NCBI RefSeq assembly: GCF_012927345.1
Contig: NZ_JABBGJ010000022.1
Span: 87,589-151,588, forward strand
Length of the DNA: 64,000 nt
Direction: 5' to 3'
Origin: Paraburkholderia polaris
Lineage (GTDB): Bacteria > Pseudomonadota > Gammaproteobacteria > Burkholderiales > Burkholderiaceae
Positions 8,612 through 16,275 of the stretch are shown here, one piece after another (the first letter of the stretch is position 1; each line of letters starts with the position of its first letter). The notes under the pieces were generated by a model. The model was not told where the DNA came from, ran no database searches, and was given only the letters and a program-made list of their open reading frames with translations. The translations under genes were made by a program, and so were the position numbers.

Positions 8612-10117
8612 ATGAGCGAAAACAAACCTGAAAACGCCGGCAAGCCCGGCAGCCCATCGTCGCCTTCGGGGACGCCGTCGCCCTCAACGCCGTCCGGCGC
8701 AACGCCTGGCGCGTCGAAACCTGACATCTTGCCGCCTGAGCCGGCGGCCACGCTACCGCTCTCCCATGAAGATTCCATCCAGTCCCCGATCAAGGACGTG
8801 GTGACGCCGTCGGCTGCATCGCCGGCTGTCGAGGAGGCTGCGGAGGAGGCCGCGGTGAGGTCCTCGACCGACGACCCTGACAGCGCGTCCACTGTCACGC
8901 CCACCGATCCACAAACGGCGCGGCAACGCGACGCGGCCGAAGCGCGCAGGTCGGCGGCTGAGTCGACTGCACAGCAGGAGGCCGCGGTTCATGAGCGCGA
9001 CGCAGCTAAAGCGGGACATGCCGCCGAAGGTCAAGCTTCGCGTCCGGCTACGCTCGAAAGCAGTGGACCGCTCGCCGGCGAATTGAGCGTGCCGGCTGAC
9101 GAGGCAGCCCTCATGGAAAAAGCGGCAGAAGCAGCCGCTGCCACTCGCCCGGCCGGCTCGCCGCCGCCGGGTTTCGGCGCCGCGCCTGACTTCACTGCAT
9201 CGAACCCACCGCCGCCGAACGCGTTGCCACCGTCGCCGCCGCGCTATCTGAAGCAAAGCGATTCGGCGTGGACGGTGTTCGGCCGCATTATCGCGGCGCG
9301 CGCGCGTCAACTGTTCGACCGCGCGGGCCAAAGGATCACGCAGCGCACGCTGCGCATCGGCGTGTCGGCGCGCATCTTCCACCCGGAGCCGGGCGCGAAG
9401 GGGCTGCGGGGCAAGACGCTGCAATACCTCGAGGAATCGATTGCGCACTGGGTGATGTCGCGCGACGTGCTGGTGTTCATGATTCCGACAGTCGGCCATC
9501 AGGGCATGCTGCACCCGAGCAATATCCGTTTGCGCGACTATGCGAAGCATCTTGACGGTCTGCTGCTGCAGGGCGGCGCGGACGTCTCGCCGCAGTCATA
9601 CGCGGAACAGGCGACGAACCCCGAGTGGCCGGGCGACCGCGTGCGCGACATGTACGAACTTGAACTGCTGCATGAGTTCATCGAGTCGGGCAAGCCGGTG
9701 CTGGGCGTATGCCGCGGCTGCCAGTTGATCAACGTGGCGTTTGGCGGCACCCTGTACCAGGACATTGCCACCGAAGTGCCGACGGCCGGCGCGCACGTCA
9801 ACGAGCACTACGATCAGCATCGGCACAGCATTCATTTCCCGGACGGCTCGACCCTGGCCAATATGTTTCCGGGCCGGCGCGAGGCAATCGTCAACTCGAT
9901 TCACCATCAGGCGGTCAAGACGCTCGGCCGCGATCTGAATATCGAGGCCGTGTCGGCGTCGGACGGCATCATCGAGGCCGTGCGCTATCGGCGTGCACCG
10001 TTCGTGATGGGCGTGCAGTGGCACCCCGAGTTTCATCGCGCGGGCGGTCCGGAGTTGCTCGATTGCACGCCGTTGCTCGATACCTTCCTACGGGTGGCGC
10101 GCGAAACACGGTTTTGA
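8612..10117 (+). CDS. gamma-glutamyl-gamma-aminobutyrate hydrolase-like protein (peptidase C26) with long disordered N-terminus
   Basis: Class-I glutamine-amidotransferase-fold hydrolase; relatives such as PuuD cleave gamma-glutamyl amides. Seen: 501 residues from the ATG at 8612 (a GTG eight codons earlier is possible). Residues 1 to ~215 are Pro/Ala/Ser/Glu-rich and look unstructured. The catalytic domain follows, with nucleophile C367 in GVCRGCQ, H471 and E473 in QWHPEF, and LLQGGADVSP. Ordinary PuuD proteins are ~250 residues, so the N-terminal half is an extension. A stretch with PPRYLKQSDSAW and basic residues links the two parts. No signal peptide is evident. Substrate unknown. Confidence 0.85.
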   Translation: MSENKPENAGKPGSPSSPSGTPSPSTPSGATPGASKPDILPPEPAATLPLSHEDSIQSPIKDVVTPSAASPAVEEAAEEAAVRSSTDDPDSASTVTPTDPQTARQRDAAEARRSAAESTAQQEAAVHERDAAKAGHAAEGQASRPATLESSGPLAGELSVPADEAALMEKAAEAAAATRPAGSPPPGFGAAPDFTASNPPPPNALPPSPPRYLKQSDSAWTVFGRIIAARARQLFDRAGQRITQRTLRIGVSARIFHPEPGAKGLRGKTLQYLEESIAHWVMSRDVLVFMIPTVGHQGMLHPSNIRLRDYAKHLDGLLLQGGADVSPQSYAEQATNPEWPGDRVRDMYELELLHEFIESGKPVLGVCRGCQLINVAFGGTLYQDIATEVPTAGAHVNEHYDQHRHSIHFPDGSTLANMFPGRREAIVNSIHHQAVKTLGRDLNIEAVSASDGIIEAVRYRRAPFVMGVQWHPEFHRAGGPELLDCTPLLDTFLRVARETRF

Positions 10118-10732
10118 AGCTGCGGTTTTAAGGCTGCGTCTTTAAGCCGCGCCTTCGGGTCCGGTCTTTCAAACCCGATTCTTGCGAGGCGTTGCCGCCA
10201 TGCTCGGCGGCGCGCCTCGTGCGCCTGTTTTTCTCACGCCGCTTTCCCTTCATCTTCGCTTTTCTGTCCGGGCGTCAACTAGTTGTTCGCCGGTCATTAG
10301 CGGCGTGTTATCAAGATAGTCAGGATGACGAGTGATTGTCGACCGGGATACGCAGGTCGCTCGAAAATTCGCTGGGCGATGTCTCTGACGGATCTTATGC
10401 GGTCTTCACTTCATCGGTCTTGTGCGAAATGGATTTCACGCAGGTCGAGCGATCTATTCATCGGGTTACCTATCTCCATATTGTTGCTCTGCTTGATGTT
10501 GGATTCTTGCGAACGCTACGCAGATTAGGAAACGTCCGCATGAGTCAGATTGTTGCGTTTTTGTCTTATCCGAAATCTTTTATTTCGCGACTGGCGCGTC
10601 CATCCGGCCAAATCATTCGTTATCGATTTATCTCGATTTAAAGTCCGTCAGTGCGACACCTGAATGCTTCGCTTAACGGCTAATCCGCGCGATAATCTAC
10701 GGCTGTTTTGGATTTGCATGGAGCATGCACGT
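10118..10732. other. 615-base intergenic region
   Basis: After the hairpin at 10185-10219 the sequence becomes clearly AT-richer than its surroundings (about 10260-10660). It has only short open frames without recognisable similarity, good ribosome sites or signal peptides. It should include the promoter of the DUF2968 gene. I see no RNA gene or transposon end in it. Confidence 0.5.
10185..10232 (+). terminator. hairpin after the C26 hydrolase gene
   Basis: Two stacked stems, CGAGGCG (10185-10191) with CGCCTCG (10213-10219) and GCCGCC with GGCGGC inside, followed eight bases later by a TTTTT run at 10228-10232. Probable rho-independent terminator, weakened by the gap before the T-run. Confidence 0.5.
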
Positions 10733-11449
10733 ATGAAGTATCCCTTAATAGTACGGCGCGCCATGCTGCTCGCGACCTCGTGTGCGCTGTTGCAGCATGG
10801 TGGTTTCGTGCTGGCAGCGCAAAGCGACGAGGCCGCCCCTCGGGTCGGCACGCGGCCGGCCATGAACACGCTAACGCCGCAACCGGTCGCCGCTGCGCTG
10901 CGCAGTGCGGCATCAAGCACGTCGGCTACCGCCGGCGATGCGCAAGGCAATGTTGCCGAACTGATGCAGATGATTCACGACGCGAAGCTGAGCGAATTGC
11001 GCACCACGTATAACGGCAGTTACGGCGCGAGTCTGTTTTTCTACCCGCAAGAAATGACGTATTACGTCGCGCTCTTTCAGGACAAGCATTTCTGGCGCGT
11101 GATCAAGTCGGAGGACGTAGGCCGTGCAGAAGCGGTCTACGCCGGCTTCGTCCAGCAGACCGCGCAACTCGCGAACGTCGAGATTCGCCGCACGCAGTTG
11201 CAGGCGCAGAAGGCGTATATCGAAGACATCATCGCCATGTCGGAAGATCGCGCCAAGCGGCTGCAGGCCGATCTCGACGTCGCGCGCACGCAGCAGGCCA
11301 AGGTCAACGACTATCAGCGCCAGACGCAAGGCGAGGCGGTTGCGTTGCACGCGGAAAAGGAAAAGGCGCAGGCGCAGTTGCGTCAGGTGCAGGGCGAAGT
11401 GATGCAGTTGCAGCGCCAGACCGAGTTCGGATTGCCAACACAGAAGTAG
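10733..11449 (+). CDS. DUF2968 family secreted protein
   Basis: Exported protein of unknown role, common in Burkholderia relatives. Seen: 238 residues from the ATG at 10733, chosen because GGAG lies about 9 bases upstream and a signal peptide begins there (basic MKYPLIVRR, hydrophobic core, LAAQ cleavage region). An upstream in-frame start at 10664 would bury this signal. A globular part follows (YGASLFFYPQEMTYYVALF; KHFWRV). Residues ~135-230 are rich in Gln, Ala, Glu and Lys with heptad-like spacing and likely form a coiled coil. A periplasmic location is inferred. Confidence 0.8.
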   Translation: MKYPLIVRRAMLLATSCALLQHGGFVLAAQSDEAAPRVGTRPAMNTLTPQPVAAALRSAASSTSATAGDAQGNVAELMQMIHDAKLSELRTTYNGSYGASLFFYPQEMTYYVALFQDKHFWRVIKSEDVGRAEAVYAGFVQQTAQLANVEIRRTQLQAQKAYIEDIIAMSEDRAKRLQADLDVARTQQAKVNDYQRQTQGEAVALHAEKEKAQAQLRQVQGEVMQLQRQTEFGLPTQK

Positions 11450-11460
11450 GCGTACGAGTG

Positions 11461-11489
11461 TAAAAAACCCGGCAATTTTCGCGGCCGGG
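11461..11489 (-). terminator. terminator for the GNAT gene
   Basis: Stem CCCGGC (11468-11473) with GCCGGG (11484-11489); on the minus strand it is followed by TTTTTTA. It faces the strong plus-strand terminator at 11505-11541, separating the convergent genes. Confidence 0.6.
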
Positions 11490-11504
11490 CTCAGACTGAC
11501 GACC

Positions 11505-11541
11505 AACCCCACGTTTTTCGGAGCGTGGGGTTTTGTTTTTT
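11505..11541 (+). terminator. rho-independent terminator after the DUF2968 gene
   Basis: Perfect 9-bp stem AACCCCACG (11505-11513) with CGTGGGGTT (11524-11532) followed by TTTTGTTTTTT. Confidence 0.85.
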
Positions 11542-11689
11542 GCGCTCCGATCCTGCGGTGGAATCGCGTAGCGGGACCGTAGCAAATGCGTTCGGCAAAT
11601 ATTCAGGCGATGCGGGGACAGTTCCCGTCGGGTCGCTACGTCCTGAATCGGAGCAGCCTTGGATGACGATCAAACCTGGCGCGCCTGGT

Positions 11690-12214
11690 TTATCGATCCA
11701 GCCGGTACACGTAGCGCAATGCAGTAATATCCACGCCGCCCATATGATCCGGTTCGGCGCCGACGAACTGCCAGCCTTGTCTCTCGTAAAAACCGATCGC
11801 CGGTGTGTTGCCTTCAAGCACGTAAAGGTACAACTGCGTCTCTCCTTGCGCGCGAGCCCAGTCTTCGGCTGCGCGCATCAAAAGCTTGCCTGCGCCGATG
11901 CCCTGGTGCCCGGGCAGCGCATGCAGGTTGTCGAGCAGGACACCCCACGCGGACTCCGGTTGTTGTTCGACGCAGACGAAACCGATCGGCTCGCCCGCGA
12001 GTTCGGCGATCAGGACGATGCGGCGCTCGCCGCCCGGTGCGCGCAGGCGCGCTTCCCAATAGGCGGCGCGCTCCCGCGTCACTTCGCCGTCGAGAAATGC
12101 GTCCGGCAGCAGGCCGCGATAGGTCGCCTGCCAACTGGTGCTATGGATCGAGGCGATCAGTGCTGCATCCGCGAGAGTCGCAGGGCGCAGCGAAAGTGCG
12201 CGGGAGGTTTGCAT
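11690..12214 (-). CDS. GNAT family N-acetyltransferase
   Basis: Acetyl-CoA-dependent acetyltransferase; the acceptor is unknown. Seen: 174 residues from the ATG at 12214 (an in-frame ATG at 12280 would add 22 residues unlike the family). Motif A/acetyl-CoA loop is HALPGHQGIGAGKLL, preceded by the strand WGVLLDNL. Motif B is the ending EGNTPAIGFYERQGWQFVG. The N-terminus RPATLADAALIASIHSTSWQATYRG is the usual GNAT start. Single gene, convergent with the DUF2968 gene. Confidence 0.88.
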   Translation of the reverse strand: MQTSRALSLRPATLADAALIASIHSTSWQATYRGLLPDAFLDGEVTRERAAYWEARLRAPGGERRIVLIAELAGEPIGFVCVEQQPESAWGVLLDNLHALPGHQGIGAGKLLMRAAEDWARAQGETQLYLYVLEGNTPAIGFYERQGWQFVGAEPDHMGGVDITALRYVYRLDR

Positions 12215-12520
12215 CGAAATGGTGGTCAACGCGAATTGCCTGTCTGCAAAAAGTTTACCGCAAGGGTGAGCCAGCGCCATCTGTAATGAAACTGTATGGA
12301 ATGCGCGACGGTGCCATGAACGGTAACATTACGTGTTGTGGCTGCCGGCGGTTTCACAACGTTTACCCTGATACCGCGCGAATGCATTCAGAATGAAAAT
12401 GCAGCGCCCCCGGCGCGTTCTATTAAATTGCCTGTGGCATCCGCTTGCCGAACGCAGTGGATCGTTTCAACTGCCTGAGCGCCGCCAGTCTGCGTGGCGA
12501 CGGGCTAATCAGAGAGTGTC
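12215..12520. other. intergenic region ahead of the MHS permease
   Basis: 306 bases with divergent promoters for the GNAT gene and the permease. The only structure noticed is an inverted repeat GTTGTG (12335-12340) with CACAAC (12355-12360), a possible regulator site. No gene seen. Confidence 0.4.
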
Positions 12521-13822
12521 ATGTCTACTGCGTCACACGCCGCTTCCTCATCACAAGAATCCAAGGTCAAGACAGTTTTCCGTGTGGTCAGCGGCAACTT
12601 TCTTGAGATGTACGACTTCATGGTCTACGGCTATTACGCGTCCGCGATTGCCAAGACCTATTTCCCGAGTGGCAACGAATTCGCCTCGCTGATGCTGTCG
12701 CTGTCGGTATTCGGCGCGGGTTTCCTGATGCGCCCGCTTGGCGCAATCGTGCTGGGAGCCTACATCGACCATCACGGCCGGCGCAAAGGCCTGATCCTTA
12801 CGCTCGGCCTGATGGCGCTCGGCACGCTCACGGTCGCCGCGATTCCAGGCTACGCGACCATCGGTGTACTTGCCCCGGCGCTCGTGCTGTTCGGCCGGCT
12901 GCTGCAAGGCTTCTCCGCCGGGGTCGAACTGGGCGGCGTGTCGGTCTATCTGTCGGAGATCGCCACCAAGGGCAACAAGGGCTTCTATTGCGCGTGGCAG
13001 TCGGGCAGCCAGCAGGTTGCAGTGGTGTTCGCCGCGCTGATCGGCGTGGTGCTCAACAAAGTACTGCCCGCTGACCAGATGACAGCCTGGGGCTGGCGCG
13101 TGCCGTTCCTGATCGGCTGCCTGATCGTGCCGTTCCTGTTCCTGATTCGCCGTTCGTTGCAGGAAACCGAGGAATTCAAGGCGCGCAAGCATCATCCGAG
13201 CATGGGCGAGATCATGAAGACGATGGCCGCGAACTGGGGCATCGTGCTGGGCGGTATGGGCATGGTCATCATGACCACCGTGTCGTTCTACATGATCACG
13301 GCCTACACGCCGACCTTCGGCAAGGAAGTGTTGAAGCTGTCGTCGATCGATACGCTCGTCGTCACCGTCTGTATCGGTTTGTCGAACCTGGTCTGGTTGC
13401 CGCTCGCGGGCGCATTGTCGGACCGCATCGGCCGCCGTCCGGTGCTGCTGGCCTTCACGATTCTGACGATCATCACCGCATATCCGGCGCTGCAATGGCT
13501 GGTTGCCGAGCCGTCGTTCGTTCGCCTTCTGGCGGTCGAGCTGTGGTTGTCGTTCCTGTACGGCAGCTATAACGGTGCGATGGTGGTGGCGCTGACCGAA
13601 GTGATGCCGGTCGAAGTGCGGACCGCCGGTTTCTCGCTGGCCTACAGCCTTGCTACGACGATCGGCGGCTTCACGCCGGCCATCTCGACGCTGCTGATTC
13701 ACACCACGGGCAACAAGGCAGCGCCGGGCCTGTTCCTGGGCGTGGCGGCGATTTGCGGCTTGATCGCGACGTTGGTGCTGTATCGCACGCCGGAGTCGCG
13801 CAATCAGTATCGAACGGCTTAA
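12521..13822 (+). CDS. MFS transporter, metabolite:H+ symporter (citrate/tricarballylate type)
   Basis: Proton symporter for a di- or tricarboxylate. Seen: 433 residues, twelve membrane segments. The MHS-family N-terminus is VSGNFLEMYDFMVYGYYA, with RPLGAIVLGAYIDHHGRRKGL in loop 2-3 and GRLLQGFSAGVELGGVSVYLSE, all close to CitA/CitH and tricarballylate permeases. A second sugar-porter-like motif, LSDRIGRRPVLL, lies in loop 8-9. Single gene with its own terminator. Which tricarboxylate it carries is not readable. Confidence 0.87.
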   Translation: MSTASHAASSSQESKVKTVFRVVSGNFLEMYDFMVYGYYASAIAKTYFPSGNEFASLMLSLSVFGAGFLMRPLGAIVLGAYIDHHGRRKGLILTLGLMALGTLTVAAIPGYATIGVLAPALVLFGRLLQGFSAGVELGGVSVYLSEIATKGNKGFYCAWQSGSQQVAVVFAALIGVVLNKVLPADQMTAWGWRVPFLIGCLIVPFLFLIRRSLQETEEFKARKHHPSMGEIMKTMAANWGIVLGGMGMVIMTTVSFYMITAYTPTFGKEVLKLSSIDTLVVTVCIGLSNLVWLPLAGALSDRIGRRPVLLAFTILTIITAYPALQWLVAEPSFVRLLAVELWLSFLYGSYNGAMVVALTEVMPVEVRTAGFSLAYSLATTIGGFTPAISTLLIHTTGNKAAPGLFLGVAAICGLIATLVLYRTPESRNQYRTA

Positions 13823-13864
13823 AGGGTAAGCTTAAGGTTCACCGTTCATCCGGACAAATAAAAC

Positions 13865-13896
13865 CCCCGCGTTCTCACACGAGCGCGGGGTTTTTT
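13865..13896 (+). terminator. rho-independent terminator (permease), possibly bidirectional
   Basis: Stem CCCCGCG (13865-13871) with CGCGGGG (13884-13890) followed by TTTTTT. A-rich sequence on the other side (AAATAAAA) would also give a T-run for the convergent TPR gene. Confidence 0.8.
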
Positions 13897-13940
13897 CTTG
13901 GGAGTCGCAACGGCAACGGGTTTCGATGAGCCTGGCCTCG

Positions 13941-15788
13941 CTAACCGCGGCGCAATTCGTTTGCCACTGCCTCCACCACGTCGTCCCACGCGCCGGGTTG
14001 CGGCTGGCGCAGCAGCGTTGCACCCGGATACCACGGAGTGCGCGTCTCGCCGACGAACCAGCGCCAATCCGCGGCGAACGGCAGCATCAGCCACAGCGGT
14101 TTCTTCAGGGCGCCGGCGAGGTGAGCGATCGACGTATCGATCGACACGACCGCGTCGAGCCGCTCGATGATCGCTGCGGTATCCGCAAAATCCCCGATCC
14201 GTTTGTCCAGGCGATGAATCGACGCCGCGCGCGGGTGCGCGTCGAGCGCCGCGCGTTCTTCGGCGCTCAGTTCAGGTTGCAGCACGATCCAGTCGATCCC
14301 TTCGAGCGCGAACAGCGGCGCGAGCGCGGCGAGCGGCATCGAACGGGTTTCGTTCTGCTGGATGCGTCCTGACCACGCAATGCCGATCTTGCGCTTCGCG
14401 TGACCGCCGAGTGAACCACGCCATTTGCGGCCGTAAGCCTGCGGTGCGCTGAGATAGGGCGTGCGGGCGGGAATCGTGTCGTAGGTTGTGCCGAGCGCGA
14501 GCGGCAAGCTCAGCAACGGGCATTGCAGATCCGCCGCTGGACGCGGTGTGCCCTGGGCGATCAGCGTTACGCGCCAGGCTTGCGCGGCCGGTGCAAGCAG
14601 CGGCAGCAGCTGCGGCTGCACTTCGAGTACAACGCGCGCAGCACGCTGCGCGGCCAGTGGCACAAAGCGCACGAATTGCAGCGTATCGCCGAAACCCTGC
14701 TCGGCATGGACGAGGAGCGTGCGTTGGTCGATCGGCTCGCCATGCCAGCGCGGCAACGTCTGGATGACCGGCTGCGCGGTAGTTTGCAGCCGCCATTCGT
14801 ATTCCGGCAGCCCATGCGCGAAATCGCGCAACGCGAGCCAGGCCAGCGCGCGGTTCATGTGCGCGGACGCGAGATCGGGGCGCAAGCGCAGCGCCTGATC
14901 GAAGGCCCGCACTGCCGCGGCGTGCGCGCCGAGCGCTTGATGTGCTGTACCGAGGCTCAGCCACGCGATCGCGAATTGCGGATCGAGACCGACCGCGCGC
15001 TCGAGATACGGCAGCGCTTGCGCATGGCGTCCCAGCGCCGCGAGCGCGTTGCCGAGTCCGAAGATGGTGGGCGGCAGGTTCGGCTGCAAGGCGAGCGCCG
15101 CCTGGAAAGAGGCGACCGCTTCTGCGTGGCGGCCGGTGGCGTCGAGCGTATTGGCGAGATTGAAGTGCGCGGCGACGAAACGCGGTTCGGCTGCCAGCGC
15201 CGCCTGAAAGCGCGGGATCGCCTCGTCCGCGCGATCGAGCGCGTTCAGCGACATGCCCATGTTGTTGAGCGCGCCCGCGTGCCCGGGGCGCAGTTCGAGC
15301 GCGCGCTGGAACGATGCGATCGCTTCCGTATGACGGCCGAGCGCATGCAACGCGTTGCCGAGATTGTTATGCGACGAGGCGTCGTTCGGTTGCAGGCGCA
15401 ACGACTTCTCGAAGGCATCAGCGGCGTCTTCGTGGCGGCCTACCGATGCGTACGCATTGCCCAGGTTGTAGTGCGCCATCGGGAAGGACGGCGCCAGCGT
15501 GAGCGCATTGCGGAACTGTTCGATGGCGTCGTCTATCTGGCCCAGCGCCTTCAGCGCATTGCCGAGGTTCAGCTGCAGTGCGGCATCTTCTGGGCGCAGG
15601 TTCACCGCGCGCCGCACGAGCTCGGCGGCTTCGGCGTGCTGGCCCTGCTGGTGGCGCAGGACGCCCAGCAGGTGCAACGCATCGACGTGCACGGGATTGC
15701 CGTCGAGCGTCGCGCGATAGCCGCGTTCGGCGTCGTCGAGGCGGCCGTCACGATGCGCCGCGAAAGCGCGGTCAAATACTTGTTGCAT
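13941..15788 (-). CDS. tetratricopeptide-repeat protein with C-terminal glycosyltransferase-like domain
   Basis: Seen: 615 residues from the ATG at 15788. About eleven consecutive TPR units of 34 residues span residues ~5-380, each ending in a variant of A(E/V)ASFQ/ALxLxP and starting with (H/Y)xNLGNAL. The C-terminal ~230 residues (LLVHAEQGFGDTLQFVRFVP; IGIAWSG; VVSIDTSIAHLAGALKKP) match the family-9 heptosyltransferase-like/ADP-heptose-type domain often fused to TPRs. Acceptor and sugar unknown; such proteins often glycosylate proteins or surface glycans. An upstream ATG at 15827 is possible. The longest frame (15953) would overlap the divergent regulator, so it was not chosen. Confidence 0.78.
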   Translation of the reverse strand: MQQVFDRAFAAHRDGRLDDAERGYRATLDGNPVHVDALHLLGVLRHQQGQHAEAAELVRRAVNLRPEDAALQLNLGNALKALGQIDDAIEQFRNALTLAPSFPMAHYNLGNAYASVGRHEDAADAFEKSLRLQPNDASSHNNLGNALHALGRHTEAIASFQRALELRPGHAGALNNMGMSLNALDRADEAIPRFQAALAAEPRFVAAHFNLANTLDATGRHAEAVASFQAALALQPNLPPTIFGLGNALAALGRHAQALPYLERAVGLDPQFAIAWLSLGTAHQALGAHAAAVRAFDQALRLRPDLASAHMNRALAWLALRDFAHGLPEYEWRLQTTAQPVIQTLPRWHGEPIDQRTLLVHAEQGFGDTLQFVRFVPLAAQRAARVVLEVQPQLLPLLAPAAQAWRVTLIAQGTPRPAADLQCPLLSLPLALGTTYDTIPARTPYLSAPQAYGRKWRGSLGGHAKRKIGIAWSGRIQQNETRSMPLAALAPLFALEGIDWIVLQPELSAEERAALDAHPRAASIHRLDKRIGDFADTAAIIERLDAVVSIDTSIAHLAGALKKPLWLMLPFAADWRWFVGETRTPWYPGATLLRQPQPGAWDDVVEAVANELRRG

Positions 15789-15857
15789 GACGGAGGGATG
15801 GGATTTCGGGTAGGACGAACGCTGCATTTTCCCACACTCGCCGGGCCGCCCTCCGAT

Positions 15858-15906
15858 TTGACCTGTCGTCTCGATATATATAACATGTGAATACCTGTTC
15901 ATATGT
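15858..15906 (+). promoter_or_regulatory. promoter and ArsR/SmtB-type 12-2-12 operator
   Basis: A 24-base imperfect palindrome occupies 15883-15906, with half-sites ACATGTGAAT and TGTTCATATGT. Eighteen of 24 positions are symmetric. It matches the TGAAC-spacer-GTTCA form bound by zinc-type SmtB/CzrA regulators. A TTGACC (15858-15863) and TAACAT or TATAAC around 15879-15886 form a candidate promoter with the operator over the start point. The regulator's ATG is only 7 bases further on, so the transcript may be nearly leaderless. Confidence 0.65.
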
Positions 15907-15912
15907 GCGTCA

Positions 15913-16275
15913 ATGATGCCGCTTGCTATGGTTTCCGCTACTTCGCCTGTCACTTTCGAAGACCGCCCGGTGGAGACGATCGTGCCGTTGGCCGACCTGT
16001 TTCGCCTGCTCGGCGACCCGACGCGCTTACGTATCGTGCTCGCGTGCGTCGACGAGCGGCGTGCGGTTGGCGCGATTGCGGAGGGGCTGGGCCTGTCGCC
16101 GTCGCTGGTGAGCCATCATCTGCGGCTGTTGCGCGCGGCGCGGATCGTGCGCGCGGAGCGGCAGGGCAAGCAGGTGTTCTATCTTGCCGCCGACCGTCAC
16201 ATCAGCGCGATGCTGGCCGGCATGCTCGAGCATGTGGCTGAGCCAGCCGGCGAATTTCCTGTGGACCCGTCATGA
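15913..16275 (+). CDS. ArsR/SmtB-family metalloregulator (alpha-5 zinc-site type)
   Basis: Metal-released repressor. Seen: 120 residues (an ATG at 15928 is also possible) with winged HTH LGDPTRLRIVLAC and LSPSLVSHHLRLLRAARIVRAER. The C-terminal helix has D94, H96, H107 and E110, exactly the D-x-H-x10-H-x2-(H/E) alpha-5 site of zinc/cobalt sensors such as CzrA and SmtB. The cysteine-rich alpha-3 site of arsenic or cadmium sensors is absent. Its stop overlaps the start of the CDF exporter gene by four bases (ATGA). The operator lies directly upstream, so autoregulated zinc-inducible export is the natural reading. Confidence 0.9.
   Translation: MMPLAMVSATSPVTFEDRPVETIVPLADLFRLLGDPTRLRIVLACVDERRAVGAIAEGLGLSPSLVSHHLRLLRAARIVRAERQGKQVFYLAADRHISAMLAGMLEHVAEPAGEFPVDPS

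Noticed and set aside
10325..10528. 67-residue open frame with a hydrophobic end
   Set aside because: No ribosome site, no homologue-like motif, and AT-rich intergenic composition; treated as non-coding.
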